DNA of 64,000 nt from JAJAZB01 sp964244295. GTDB taxonomy: Bacteria > Bacteroidota > Bacteroidia > Cytophagales > Spirosomataceae. Location: NCBI GenBank assembly GCA_964244295.1, contig CAXTIG010000014.1, positions 61,312 to 125,311 of the forward strand, written 5' to 3'. Below are positions 1 to 8,292 of the stretch, one piece after another; position 1 is the first letter of the stretch, and each line of letters opens with the position of its first letter. The position numbers and the translations under genes were made by a program. A model generated the notes under the pieces. It ran no database searches. It saw only the letters and a list, made by a program, of their open reading frames with translations, and had not been told where the DNA came from.

Positions 1-548
1 AGGTAAGGATTTTGGGAAGGCACGATTTCGATGCGGTGGCCGAGGCGCTTGGCGAAGGTGCGGTCGGCGGCGCTGGGCGGGCCAACCTGCACGAGAGCCT
101 TCAGGCTGCGGGCGTAGCGTTCGCGCTCGACGGCGTGTTTGCGGCCCGGTTTTTCACGGGCATCCATCGCGTCGATTTGGTACTCGTGGATGAGGTAGCG
201 GTGAAACAGCGAATCGGCGAGGGGGATTCTTGAGAAATTCCGCTCCATCGAAATGAGGCCCAGACCGTTGAAATCGAGTTTTTTTCGCAGAATCGGTAGG
301 GTGCTGTCCGGCATGGCGGGCAGCAGATTTTCCACGCCCGCCGCCGTGTGCAGGGCGTAGTTGATGGTTTTATAGCGTTGGGTGACGCGCTCTTCTTCCG
401 CCACGAGGTCGTCGCCCACGAGGAGGTGCAGTGTGAGAACATCCCCTTTTTTGAGGAGGTATTTTTCGGCAGAAAACCAGTAATCGTGGCTGCTGAGGAG
501 CACGATGACCCCGAGCAAGAGAAGTCGGCGGAGGTTAGGAACGACCAT
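1..548 (-). CDS. DUF4198-type secreted protein, C-terminus cut by window edge
   Basis: Reading the minus strand from the ATG at 546-548 gives an uninterrupted frame of about 182 codons running off the left edge. It begins MVVPNLRRLLLLGVIVLLSS, a signal peptide, followed by HDYWFSAEKYLLKKGDVL and, near the cut end, RSLKALVQVG and GHRIEIVPSQNPY. This layout (HD-W near the mature N-terminus, K-x-L-x-Q-V-G, then E-I-V-P-x-x-N-P-Y) matches DUF4198, a periplasmic/secreted beta-sandwich family often associated with metal uptake. The function is not established. The frame is convincing despite its truncation because the family signatures are in order and no stop occurs. Confidence 0.75.
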   Translation of the reverse strand, partial: MVVPNLRRLLLLGVIVLLSSHDYWFSAEKYLLKKGDVLTLHLLVGDDLVAEEERVTQRYKTINYALHTAAGVENLLPAMPDSTLPILRKKLDFNGLGLISMERNFSRIPLADSLFHRYLIHEYQIDAMDAREKPGRKHAVERERYARSLKALVQVGPPSAADRTFAKRLGHRIEIVPSQNPY

Positions 549-584
549 GAATAAGTAACTTTTGATTTTTGAAAAAGACGTGAT

Positions 585-669
585 TGTCATCCTGAAAGGA
601 CCTTGTCGGCTTACCGATCAGTTATCTAAAACGAGAACGGTAGTCCAACAAGGTCCTTTCAGGATGACA
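585..669. repeat. GTCATCC-family palindromic repeat
   Basis: An imperfect inverted repeat starts TGTCATCCTGAAAGGACC and ends with its complement; the arms flank a variable centre. Related copies lie at 8141, 26201, 51638, 58164 and 59491. It sits in the gap between the DUF4198 gene and the SDR gene. Confidence 0.85.
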
Positions 670-709
670 GGCTTATTGGCTTATTGTATCTACCACTCTT
701 GCGGGGAAT

Positions 710-1474
710 TTAGTACGGCGACGGACTCACGCTCGTCCAGCCCCCATCCACCACCAGACTTTGCCCCGTCACGTGCCCGGCCTGCGGCGAGACGAAGTAG
801 AGCGCGGCGGCGGCGATGTCTTCGACGGTCGCCGGTTTGCCCATCGGCGTGATTCGGGACCAGGTTTTCACGTAGTCGGGGTCGTCCAGCGTGCGCTCGG
901 TGAGCGTGGCGCCGGGGGCGACGCAGTTGATGGTGATGCCGTGCGGGGAAAGGTCCACAACGAGGGCTTTGGCGAGCATTTCCAACGCGGCTTTGGTCAT
1001 GCCGTAGGCGGCGAGGAACGGGTGGGCTTGGTGACCAGTCACGGAAGAAGTCAGCAAAATTCGCCCGCCTTCGCCCTGCTTCCGCATTTGTTTTGCGGCG
1101 GCCTGGGTCAGGAAAAACGAACCGCGCAGGTTTAAATCGACCAATTTTTGAAACGAATCGGGTTGGTAGTCAAAGAAATCGCCGAAGGTGGTCATGCCCG
1201 CGTTGGCGACGACGACGGTGAGTTTGCCAAATTCCTGAACCGCCGTTTCGACCAGCTTCTCGATAAAAATCACGTTGGCGGCATCGCCGGGGTAGGCCAG
1301 GCAGCGGCCACCGGCGGCCCAGATTCGGGCGGCGGCGGATTCGGCCAGAGACGCGTCGGCGTCGTTGAGCAACACCGCCGCACCTTGAGCCGCCAGTTGA
1401 CGGCAGATTTCATAACCGATGCCCTGCCCGGCTCCGGTAACGAGGGCGACTTGATTCTCAAAGAGCTGAGTCAT
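710..1474 (-). CDS. SDR-family NAD(P)-dependent oxidoreductase
   Basis: This 254-residue protein is a classical short-chain dehydrogenase/reductase. It shows the Rossmann cofactor motif TGAGQGIG at residues 13-20, NAG at 91-93, the structural Asn in NLRG at 115, Ser 143/144, and the catalytic pair Y157-x3-K161. The C-terminal VVDGGW is typical of the family and the length is normal. An Asp in the second beta-strand region (NDAD, 38-41) suggests NAD rather than NADP preference. The substrate cannot be read from sequence. Sugar- and polyol-type SDRs share this build and there are carbohydrate enzymes nearby, but that is only context. It appears monocistronic, between a palindromic repeat and the SGNH gene. 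Confidence 0.9.
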   Translation of the reverse strand: MTQLFENQVALVTGAGQGIGYEICRQLAAQGAAVLLNDADASLAESAAARIWAAGGRCLAYPGDAANVIFIEKLVETAVQEFGKLTVVVANAGMTTFGDFFDYQPDSFQKLVDLNLRGSFFLTQAAAKQMRKQGEGGRILLTSSVTGHQAHPFLAAYGMTKAALEMLAKALVVDLSPHGITINCVAPGATLTERTLDDPDYVKTWSRITPMGKPATVEDIAAAALYFVSPQAGHVTGQSLVVDGGWTSVSPSPY

Positions 1475-1501
1475 CGTTTCAAAACGCAGTTAAAGAAGAC
1501 A

Positions 1502-2794
1502 TCATAATTTCCCTGCGTTTTTCAAATCGGTATAAAATTGCTTCATCACAATCCGATAAGATTCTGAATTTGGGTGGGCGGGATCGGATTTTAATACGTA
1601 TTTATTTAAATCAAGCAAATTCGAATAATCGAATAAGTCAATTCCTGCTTCTTTGAAATCAGCTTTCATCGCCGAATTTAGTGCTTGACCCGGAAAAATC
1701 AGCACATAAAAATTATCGTTTTTAAACTGTTTTTGGTATTCGCATTTCGATTTTTTGATCACATCGACTACTAATTTGTAATGAGCTTCGGTGTGTTTTT
1801 TAGGAAATCCTATCCGAAAGTAATTCCAGAGGTTCGTAGTGCCCAGCCAAGTCAACACATCATACCGGATCTTGTGGGCTGTCCGGTAAATACCATCGGT
1901 GGTTAAATGTTCCCGGTCTAATGCCGGGAAGCGACCTTGTTGGAGCAGGGTCCAACGGGTGGCCGGGAGTGTCCGGTCGATGTGATCGGTGATGTACGTA
2001 AAAACGGCAAACCCAGTGGAATCAGGCACCTGACTTCGAATAGTTTGGTGCTGGAAACGAGCCAACGTTTGCAAGGGCGAATAGGCCAGAAATCCGTAAT
2101 TGTACGCGTGGTAGTTAGTGGCTAATTCACTAAAATAAAAGGGCATGGTTTGACTATCGCTAACGCCATCACCGTAGGTAAACGAACACCCTAGAAACAA
2201 GGAGTACTTCGTTCGAGGCTGACCCAGAGAAACGGAGTAAGGAACCAGACGACGGGAGAAACTATCGTGCGTAAACTGGAGTGAGTCCCCATTTTCCGAG
2301 GGCCAGACCAATTTTGAATCAGGTTTTGGCTTAACTCCAAACGTATCGTCTGGAATGAGTACCTCTTGGTACTGTACTTTGCCTCCCGGTCGTTTTGGCG
2401 GGGAAGTAGGCGCCATGAGGTTCTGAATACGTCTGTTTTGTAATTTAATCAGAATACCCACTACCAACTCGACCAGTACGAGGGTACCAACAAAGGTAAT
2501 CAGAAAGATAAGACTATTCGTCAGCCACTTTTTCCCGATACTAAAAAGCAGGGACAGAATGGAAAATAATGCACAAGAAAAGATAAATTTATATCCAATT
2601 GCTTCGACATCAATGCCTTTGACGATACCATTTCCATCCCCAAAAAAATAATCAATGGCTTGTAAAAAGCAGACAACGGTAATTATTAAAACCGTGACGA
2701 TTCCTAAAAAGGCAAGGGTTTTTATCTTCACAGAAACCGGGTTACGGTGCATCGCAATTATTTTTCTTCTAGTGGTGGTTAGCAAGTAAATCAA
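1502..2794 (-). CDS. Membrane-anchored SGNH/GDSL-hydrolase-like protein
   Basis: A 430-residue protein with three predicted membrane segments in the first third (about 26-48, 69-86 and 93-116) and a soluble C-terminal domain. The domain has the SGNH signature: block I LGCSFTYGDG (nucleophile Ser204), block II NYGFLAYSP, and a terminal DPAHPNSE with the Asp404/His407 pair. Such proteins deacetylate or transfer acyl groups on cell-surface glycans; the substrate is unknown here. ATG codons at residues 1 and 15 are both possible starts. The base composition is more AT-rich than the flanking genes, which hints at separate ancestry. Confidence 0.7.
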   Translation of the reverse strand: MIYLLTTTRRKIIAMHRNPVSVKIKTLAFLGIVTVLIITVVCFLQAIDYFFGDGNGIVKGIDVEAIGYKFIFSCALFSILSLLFSIGKKWLTNSLIFLITFVGTLVLVELVVGILIKLQNRRIQNLMAPTSPPKRPGGKVQYQEVLIPDDTFGVKPKPDSKLVWPSENGDSLQFTHDSFSRRLVPYSVSLGQPRTKYSLFLGCSFTYGDGVSDSQTMPFYFSELATNYHAYNYGFLAYSPLQTLARFQHQTIRSQVPDSTGFAVFTYITDHIDRTLPATRWTLLQQGRFPALDREHLTTDGIYRTAHKIRYDVLTWLGTTNLWNYFRIGFPKKHTEAHYKLVVDVIKKSKCEYQKQFKNDNFYVLIFPGQALNSAMKADFKEAGIDLFDYSNLLDLNKYVLKSDPAHPNSESYRIVMKQFYTDLKNAGKL

Positions 2795-2838
2795 TAAAAT
2801 TACCCCAATACGATAGGCGTTCGCTGGTGCGATTTACG

Positions 2839-3720
2839 TCATTTCGCCGCCTTCAATTCTTCTTCGGCGTACTCGAAAATCTTCCGCTTTTTGTAGTTGT
2901 ACCAACGTTCGGGGGCGGTTTTCTTTAAAAACGTGTCGATGCCCCGCATTCCGAACAGGTTCCAGACGCCGTGCGCCTTGCCCGTCAGGGCCGATTGCAG
3001 CGCCCGCAGGCTCATGGCGAAGCCGCTTTCGATGTATTCCATGTGGTGCCAGTACCCGGCGGGCATGAACAGCGTGTCGCCGTGTTCGAGAATCACCTCG
3101 TAGCCGTTGGCCAGTTCGAGGGCGGGAAAATTGGTGGTGTCGAGTTTGCCGGGCTGGTGGTAGCCTTCAAAATTAGCCAGCGACAGCACTTCCCAGGGCT
3201 TGCGGTAGAGCTTGTATTGCTCCTCGAAGGGAAACAGGAGCACCCGTTTCCGGCCCATGAATTGCGTGTGGAGAATGTGCGAGAGGTCGATGTCGAAGTG
3301 CATATGCGTAACCGACCCCTTCCCGCCGACGAACAGCATCGGGTATTTTTTTATGAACCCCCGCATCAACTCATCGGGCCAGGTGAAGTCGTTGACCAGG
3401 TGCGGGGCGTGCTCGAAGACGTTGAACAAAAACACCCGCAGTTCCACCGGGCCTCGCTTCACTAGCTGCAAATACTCGCCAAATTTCATGTACGCGTCGG
3501 CGGTGTTGATGGGCGTGTAGGCGTCGCTCTTCACGTTGTTGTACAGCCCGACTTCCACCTCGCCGACGGCCTGGGTCAGGTAATCCCAGTTCCATTTCTG
3601 GTAAGCGGGCCAGCGTTGGGCAAACTCCGTCATCACGACGGGTTTGAAGGGCTGGTAAAAGTTTTTTTTAAAGTCCTGCGGCGAAAGGCTTTTGACTTTC
3701 TCGACGGTTTGCAGTTTCAT
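2839..3720 (-). CDS. Cupin-like (JmjC/FIH-type) 2-oxoglutarate dioxygenase
   Basis: This 293-residue protein resembles the cupin_8/JmjC-like dioxygenases related to factor-inhibiting HIF. The jelly roll carries THMHFDIDLSH with the iron ligands H141 and D143, and GDTLFMPAGYWHHMEY with the distal His at 225/226. The N-terminal motif FYQPFKPVVMTEFAQRWPA is typical of the family. Members hydroxylate amino-acid side chains on proteins or peptides using Fe(II), O2 and 2-oxoglutarate; the target is not predictable. The gene ends with an Ala/Glu/Lys-rich tail. A candidate Bacteroidota promoter (TATTTTTG, minus strand) lies about 50 bp upstream of the ATG. Confidence 0.85.
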   Translation of the reverse strand: MKLQTVEKVKSLSPQDFKKNFYQPFKPVVMTEFAQRWPAYQKWNWDYLTQAVGEVEVGLYNNVKSDAYTPINTADAYMKFGEYLQLVKRGPVELRVFLFNVFEHAPHLVNDFTWPDELMRGFIKKYPMLFVGGKGSVTHMHFDIDLSHILHTQFMGRKRVLLFPFEEQYKLYRKPWEVLSLANFEGYHQPGKLDTTNFPALELANGYEVILEHGDTLFMPAGYWHHMEYIESGFAMSLRALQSALTGKAHGVWNLFGMRGIDTFLKKTAPERWYNYKKRKIFEYAEEELKAAK

Positions 3721-3771
3721 ACTTCAGGGTGGTGTTGCGCGGAGCGAAGGAAATTTTCGCAAAAGGATGCG

Positions 3772-3779
3772 CAAAAATA
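3772..3779 (-). promoter_or_regulatory. Candidate -7 element TATTTTTG
   Basis: On the minus strand this octamer fits the Bacteroidota -7 consensus TAnnTTTG and lies 52-59 bp before the cupin start. No clear -33 TTTG is seen at the expected distance, so support is moderate. Confidence 0.4.
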
Positions 3780-3806
3780 AGGCGTTGCCGACGAAAACTA
3801 ACCGCC

Positions 3807-4898
3807 TTACTCCCGCAGCCGAACCGTCTGACCGCTTTTGGCCGAGCGGACTGCTGCGTCGAGAATTTCATTCGCCACCAAATTGACTTTCAACGACGAA
3901 AGGTCGTCCTCCGACTTCACCGTGCCCCGCACCACGGCGGCGAGGTAGCTGAAGGCGTCGTTCATCGGCGTTTGCAGCGGCGCGATGGCGACCATTTTCT
4001 CCGATGAATTCCGCTCGCCGGTTCGCACCCGCATCTGCAAGGTTCGGTCGGCGAACACGTAGCCGGTTTTTCCGTAAATCTCGATGTCCTTCCGGTCGAA
4101 GGGCCAGTTCCAGGAGGCTTGGATGACGGCCTCGGCGCGGGGGTAGGTCACGAGGATGGTCGCGTCGTCGTCCACCTTCGGGTACACGTCGGGTTTGAGT
4201 TGGCGCGTCACGGCGGTGACGGAGAGCGGGCGTTCGCCCTTCATCAGCCAGGTCATCAAATCGGCGCCGTAGCAGCCAAAATCCATCACGGCCCCGCCGC
4301 CGTTTTGCACCGGGTCGGTGAGCCAGGCCAAAAACTGCGGCGAGCAGCCGATTTCCTTCGGCCCCCGGTGCCCATCGTGGACGACCACCTTCCGGATTTC
4401 GCCCAATTCACCTTTTCCCAGCAATTCCTGCGCGGCGTAGTGGCTGGGGTACCAGGTGGTTTCGTAGTTGGTGAGTAAGTGAATTTTATTCTTCTCCGCC
4501 AATGCCGCCATTTTCTTCGCGTGGTCGAGGCTCACGGCCAGGGGTTTTTCTACCATCACGTGAATGCCCTTCGGCGCGCAGGTTTCCACCACGGCCAAAT
4601 GCTCGAAAATGCTCCCGAACGCGCAAACCGCCTCCGGTTTAGCCTTCACGATGAGTTCATCGAGCGAAGCAAACCAGAGCGATTCGGGCAGATTGGCCCG
4701 TTTCAACAGCCGCATCGCCAGTTCCTTATTCGGTTCGGCAAAACCGACCAGTTCGCAGCCCGCCCGTTTGGGGTTGTTCAGAATCGTGTTGACGTGGTCG
4801 TGGGTCATGCCCGCGATGGCGAGGCGGAGGGGTTTTTCCTGGGCGAGGGCGGTGAGGTGGAGGGTGAAGGCGAGGAGGAAAGGAGTGAGGTGTTTCAT
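3807..4898 (-). CDS. Secreted Gfo/Idh/MocA-family oxidoreductase
   Basis: The mature start is the ATG at 4896-4898, giving 363 residues that begin MKHLTPFLLAFTLHLTALAQ, a Sec signal peptide. Longer in-frame readings upstream translate a palindromic repeat and are rejected. The N-terminal Rossmann fold (LRLAIAGMTHDHV), the EKP motif (VEKPLAVS), and the C-terminal alpha/beta domain with GGGAVMDFGCYGADL are diagnostic of glucose-fructose oxidoreductase-like enzymes. Exported members in Bacteroidota often act on sugars or glycoside bonds using a tightly bound NAD; the substrate is not known. A palindromic repeat lies immediately upstream. Confidence 0.85.
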   Translation of the reverse strand: MKHLTPFLLAFTLHLTALAQEKPLRLAIAGMTHDHVNTILNNPKRAGCELVGFAEPNKELAMRLLKRANLPESLWFASLDELIVKAKPEAVCAFGSIFEHLAVVETCAPKGIHVMVEKPLAVSLDHAKKMAALAEKNKIHLLTNYETTWYPSHYAAQELLGKGELGEIRKVVVHDGHRGPKEIGCSPQFLAWLTDPVQNGGGAVMDFGCYGADLMTWLMKGERPLSVTAVTRQLKPDVYPKVDDDATILVTYPRAEAVIQASWNWPFDRKDIEIYGKTGYVFADRTLQMRVRTGERNSSEKMVAIAPLQTPMNDAFSYLAAVVRGTVKSEDDLSSLKVNLVANEILDAAVRSAKSGQTVRLRE

Positions 4899-4926
4899 GG
4901 GTAGGTTTAGAAAATTGCCTCCCCAA

Positions 4927-5091
4927 CCCGTCATTGCGAGCGGAGGCGTTAAAAACGAATGGAATGAGGTTTTAACGCCGGAGCGAAGCAATCCCCTCCC
5001 GGAAGACCAAAGAGCTAAAACCAAGCTCACCTATCGTTGATAGTCTCCGGGAGGGGATTGCTTCGTCGTCGTACCTCCTCGCAATGACGGG
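4927..5091. repeat. Long CGTCATTGCGAGC palindromic repeat
   Basis: Inverted repeat bounded by CCCGTCATTGCGAGCGGAGG and CGCAATGACGGG, with an inner pair of CTCCCGG/CCGGGAGGGGATTGCTTCG arms. A second copy with the same ends and inner arms is at 61776-61980. Translation of its outer arm creates a false N-terminal extension on the oxidoreductase gene. Confidence 0.85.
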
Positions 5092-5111
5092 TGAGTAGAG
5101 GTTTAAATAGT

Positions 5112-5291
5112 TCAATTCAGCCATTTTTCAAGGCGTTTTCCTACTTCTTCGTGCGTCAGCGTCTTACCCTGTTCGTACTGTTCCCGGCCTTCTTCGAAAC
5201 TTTCCACCAGAATCAGCCGCTCGATGAGTTCGTCAATTGAAAAAGTGTCGGGCAATTCCTTCACGACTTCGGCAAGGTGTTCTTTTGTCAT
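5112..5291 (-). CDS. Small acidic protein, antitoxin-like (59 aa)
   Basis: The ATG at 5289-5291 opens a 59-residue frame ending at a TGA at 5112-5114. The protein starts MTKEHLAEVVKELPDTFSID and ends GKTLTHEEVGKRLEKWLN. The pattern of an acidic helical body followed by G-K-x-L-T/S-H-E-E-V-x-x-R-L-x-x-W resembles many small antitoxins paired with ParE/RelE toxins in Bacteroidota. No toxin gene is adjacent, so it may be an orphan antitoxin. Codon pattern and a clean start/stop support a real gene; the assignment to a toxin-antitoxin role is inference. Confidence 0.6.
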   Translation of the reverse strand: MTKEHLAEVVKELPDTFSIDELIERLILVESFEEGREQYEQGKTLTHEEVGKRLEKWLN

Positions 5292-5331
5292 GGCCTCAAT
5301 CGCTTTTTCCCAAAAATAACGAAACCCCGCC

Positions 5332-7047
5332 TCAATGCGACTCCCTTAACTTCACTGCCCCCGACCCGCCTTTCAGAAAATCCAAATCGGCCCCCAGGTG
5401 CGCGCCTTCCACGTGGCTGATGTACAGTTGCACGTAGCCCCGGTCGTAGCCTAAGTTGGGCGGGAGCCAGGATATTTTGCGGGCGGCTAGTTCCTCGTCC
5501 GACACGTGCAGGTGCAGGCTCCGACCGGGCACGTCGAGGGTGATGAGGTCGCCGTTTTGCACGAGGGCCAGCGTGCCGCCGATGGCCGCTTCGGGCGAGA
5601 CGTGGAGAACGACCGTGCCGAAGCCCGTGCCGCTCATGCGCCCGTCGGAAATGCGCACCATGTCGTGGATGCCGCGTTCGAGCAGTTTTTTGGGGACAAT
5701 CATGTTGCCCACTTCGGGCATTCCGGGGTAGCCGCGCGGCCCGACGTTTTTCAAGACCAGCACGCAGTGTTCGTCCACGTCCAAATCGGGGGCATCGATG
5801 CGGGCTTTCATGTCGTCGATGTCCTCGAACACCACCGCCCGGCCCGTGTGCTGCATCAGGTGCTCCGAGGCGGCGGAGGGCTTCAGCACGGCCCCGTTTT
5901 CGGCCAGGTTGCCCTTCAGCACGACCAGGCCCGTGTTGGGTTTGAAGGGGTCGTCTACCGTGGCGATGACTTCGCGGTCGTAGCACTGCACATTTTCGAT
6001 GGCCTGCCGCACCGTCACCCCGCTCGCCGTGATGGCGTCGAGGTGGAGGAAACGGTCGAGTTCTTTCATCACCGCCGGGAGGCCGCCCGCGTAGTACAAA
6101 TCTTCGAAGAAGTGCTCGCCGGAAGGCTGCACGTTGGCGATGAACGGAATGTGCGCCGACAGCCGGTCGAAGTCTTCCAAATCAAGCTCCACACCGATGC
6201 GCCCGGCGATGGCCAGCAGGTGAATCACGAAGTTGGTCGAGCCGCCGATGGCGGCGTTGGTCATGATGCAGTTTTCGAAGGCCTCCCGCTTCAGGATTTT
6301 GCTCATCGTGAGGTTTTCCTTCACCATCTCCACGATGCGGTTGCCGGTCAGGTGCGCCATCACTTTGCGGCGGGAGTCGGCGGCGGGGATGCTGGCGTTG
6401 TTGGGGAGCGTCAGGCCGAGCGATTCCACCATCGAGGCCATCGTGCTGGCGGTGCCCATCACGGCGCAGTGCCCGGTGCTGCGAGCCATGCAGGCTTCGG
6501 CAAACACGAATTCTTCCTGACTCATCTTGCCGAGTTTGTACTCCTCGGCGAAGCGCCACACATCGGAGGTACCGATTTTTTTACCCCGAAACTGCCCCGC
6601 GAGCATCGGTCCGCCGGAAAGCACGATGGTGGGGATGTCCACGCTGGCGGCGCCCATTACGAGCGAGGGCGTCGTTTTGTCGCAGCCGCACATCAGAACG
6701 ATGCCGTCGAAGGGGTTGGCCCGGATGCTTTCCTCCACGTCCATGCTGGCGAGGTTGCGGAACAGCATCGCGGTGGGTTTCACCAGCGTTTCGCCGAGCG
6801 ACATCACCGGAAATTCGAGCGGAAAGCCCCCCGATTCCCAGATGCCGCGCTTCACGGCCTCGGCCAAATCACGGAAGTGGGCGTTGCAGGGCGTCACCTC
6901 CGACCACGTGTTGCAGATGCCGATGACGGGCTTGCCGGTGAATTCGTGGTGGGGAAAGCCCTGGTTTTTCATCCAGGCGCGGTAAATGAAGCCGTCTTTG
7001 CCGGTCTTGCCGAACCATTGCTGGCTGCGGAGTTCGTGCTCTGCCAT
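5332..7047 (-). CDS. IlvD/Edd-family dehydratase, L-arabinonate type
   Basis: A 571-residue member of the dihydroxy-acid/sugar-acid dehydratase family. The opening WFGKTGKDGFIYRAWMKNQG and ICNTWSEVTPCNAHFR are characteristic of the sugar-acid branch (L-arabinonate/D-xylonate/D-galactonate dehydratases) rather than IlvD. The three [2Fe-2S] ligands expected for that branch are visible: Cys54, Cys122 (MCGCDKTTPS, with the Mg-binding Asp123/Lys124) and Cys194 (STGHCAVMGTAS). The catalytic Ser lies in GRMSGTGFG. It would dehydrate an aldonate to a 2-keto-3-deoxy acid in the cytoplasm. Aldonate specificity is uncertain. The minus-strand neighbour downstream is the small antitoxin-like gene. Confidence 0.9.
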   Translation of the reverse strand: MAEHELRSQQWFGKTGKDGFIYRAWMKNQGFPHHEFTGKPVIGICNTWSEVTPCNAHFRDLAEAVKRGIWESGGFPLEFPVMSLGETLVKPTAMLFRNLASMDVEESIRANPFDGIVLMCGCDKTTPSLVMGAASVDIPTIVLSGGPMLAGQFRGKKIGTSDVWRFAEEYKLGKMSQEEFVFAEACMARSTGHCAVMGTASTMASMVESLGLTLPNNASIPAADSRRKVMAHLTGNRIVEMVKENLTMSKILKREAFENCIMTNAAIGGSTNFVIHLLAIAGRIGVELDLEDFDRLSAHIPFIANVQPSGEHFFEDLYYAGGLPAVMKELDRFLHLDAITASGVTVRQAIENVQCYDREVIATVDDPFKPNTGLVVLKGNLAENGAVLKPSAASEHLMQHTGRAVVFEDIDDMKARIDAPDLDVDEHCVLVLKNVGPRGYPGMPEVGNMIVPKKLLERGIHDMVRISDGRMSGTGFGTVVLHVSPEAAIGGTLALVQNGDLITLDVPGRSLHLHVSDEELAARKISWLPPNLGYDRGYVQLYISHVEGAHLGADLDFLKGGSGAVKLRESH

Positions 7048-7157
7048 GAGGTGGGGTTTAGAAGAAAGTGGGGCGCAAAATAGGGAATTTGGCGGATGGG
7101 CGGAGGAGGAACGAGGAAGGAGTTTTAGATTTCATTCAGAATCAGTACGTTCGCGGT

Positions 7158-7616
7158 ATGGAACTTGAGCATTACGACCTGACTGCCAGCGCGGATTCCG
7201 TCGAGTTCGATTTTGTCAGTGTTGGACCAAAAGGTCGGATTCGCAAGTTGATTCGCTACGTCAAAATCGGGGAACCCGCCGTTTACAACCTAGGCTTTGG
7301 CGATTTCGACCCCGCTATCAACGACTTCAATGACCGGGTTGTGACGGACAATGGCGATGGCGAAAAAGTATTGGCAACGGTCGCTGCCAGCGTCGTCTGG
7401 TTTTTAGACCACTACCCCGGCAGTTGGATTTACTTTAAGGGCAGCACCTTGGCCCGCACCCGACTGTACCGCATGGGCCTAAGCCGCTACCACGAGGAAT
7501 TGCTTGAAGACGTCGATTTATTCGGCTTTACGAATGACCGTTGGGAGGATTTCACGAAAAACACACCGTATGAATCCTTCCTGGTCCGTCAAAAAACGCT
7601 AACTTCGGAACTATGA
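7158..7616 (+). CDS. DUF6934-family protein
   Basis: The ATG at 7158 gives 152 residues starting MELEHYDLTASADSVEFDFV. Motifs such as GPKGRIRKLIRYVK, YNLGFGDFD, NGDGEKVLATVAA, WIYFKGSTLARTRLYRMGL and a C-terminal YESFLVRQK fit the DUF6934 family, which is common in Bacteroidota and has no known function. An in-frame upstream ATG at 7068 would overlap the dehydratase promoter region and adds non-conserved residues, so the later start is preferred. Its stop overlaps the start of the next small gene (ATGA), indicating translational coupling. Confidence 0.8.
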   Translation: MELEHYDLTASADSVEFDFVSVGPKGRIRKLIRYVKIGEPAVYNLGFGDFDPAINDFNDRVVTDNGDGEKVLATVAASVVWFLDHYPGSWIYFKGSTLARTRLYRMGLSRYHEELLEDVDLFGFTNDRWEDFTKNTPYESFLVRQKTLTSEL

Positions 7617-7783
7617 AAACTGACGCCAACCCCGCACCGCCCTTTAAGAAAGGCAGAATTACGGTAGACCGGACTCGCAGCAGCCAGCGGGCCGTAGAGC
7701 CTTTCGCCGAAAAAAACGCTCAGGCTAAAGCCTTTCTCGAAGCGCACCCGATTCCGAAGGAGTTGCTGAAAGGGGAAGAATAG
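7613..7783 (+). CDS. 56-aa partner of the DUF6934 protein
   Basis: A 56-residue frame from the ATG at 7613, overlapping the preceding stop by four bases. The product is MKTDANPAPPFKKGRITVDR followed by a basic, proline-containing body ending IPKELLKGEE. The tight ATGA coupling means both proteins are made together, an arrangement typical of two-gene modules such as toxin-antitoxin pairs. No catalytic or DNA-binding motif is recognised, so the role is open. Confidence 0.6.
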   Translation: MKTDANPAPPFKKGRITVDRTRSSQRAVEPFAEKNAQAKAFLEAHPIPKELLKGEE

Positions 7784-7855
7784 AACTGCCTTCACGTTTG
7801 GGGATGAAGTTGATAGAATTTCCGCCGCCAGTCGGCTCATCCGTTCCTAAAACCG

Positions 7856-8107
7856 GGAAGCGAGATGGCAAAACCGGAACGCAAGATTGCATTTTCGGGA
7901 AGCGAGAAAGTAGAATTGGGAAGCAAAAAAGCGAATCCCGGAAGCAAGAAAGCAATCTCAGGAAGCAAGAAAGTAAATCCGGGAGGCAAGAAAGCAAAAC
8001 CAGGAAGCAAAAAAGCAAACTCAGGAGGCAAGAAAGTAAAACCGGGAAGGGAAAAACTAAAGTCAGGAGGCACGAAAGTAAAATCGGGAAGGGCGTTTGC
8101 CTTTTTG
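7856..8107. repeat. 21-bp minisatellite, 12 units in perfect register
   Basis: Twelve consecutive 21-bp units, consensus ggaagcaagaaagtaaaacc plus g, run from 7856 without any indel; the last is degenerate. Because the period is a multiple of three, several frames stay open on both strands: the plus strand could encode an 84-residue Lys/Gly/Ser repeat protein (7865-8119) of G-S-K-K-x-x-P units, and minus frames encode Leu/Phe/Pro repeats. Substitutions fall at all codon positions, so I do not call a protein. Confidence 0.85.
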
Positions 8108-8140
8108 GTCTTTAATTAGCCACTCGGTAGTTTTTCAGGC

Positions 8141-8267
8141 TGTCATCCTGAGCTTGCGAAGGACCTTTCGCCTCTAACCTCGGAACCAGTCAAAAGGCAG
8201 TCAGCGGTTCCCAGCAAATTAATCTGGAGGTTGGAGGCGAAAGGTCCTTCGCAAGCTCAGGATGACA
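8141..8267. repeat. GTCATCC-family palindromic repeat
   Basis: Arms of about 34 bp starting TGTCATCCTGAGCTTGCGAA pair with the complementary sequence ending TTCGCAAGCTCAGGATGACA, with about 60 bp between. It is the same family as at 585 and 26201 but with a different inner stem. Confidence 0.85.
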
Positions 8268-8292
8268 GACGGGATTACCTCCCCGAGGCCAC

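Noticed and set aside
5506..7083. A 525-codon plus-strand frame antisense to the sugar-acid dehydratase
   Set aside because: Its His/Val/Gly-rich translation has no family motif, and the opposite strand encodes a full IlvD/Edd enzyme with all cluster ligands. Long antisense frames are expected at this GC content.
7856..8107. Possible CRISPR array
   Set aside because: Units are contiguous 21-mers without spacers, and no cas genes are present. The 8-bp repeat at 44789 is likewise not CRISPR.
7865..8119. An 84-residue Lys/Ser/Gly repeat protein and its opposite-strand Leu/Phe repeats
   Set aside because: All open frames follow from the 21-bp period; substitutions fall at every codon position and no start or promoter is convincing. 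Kept as a repeat only.
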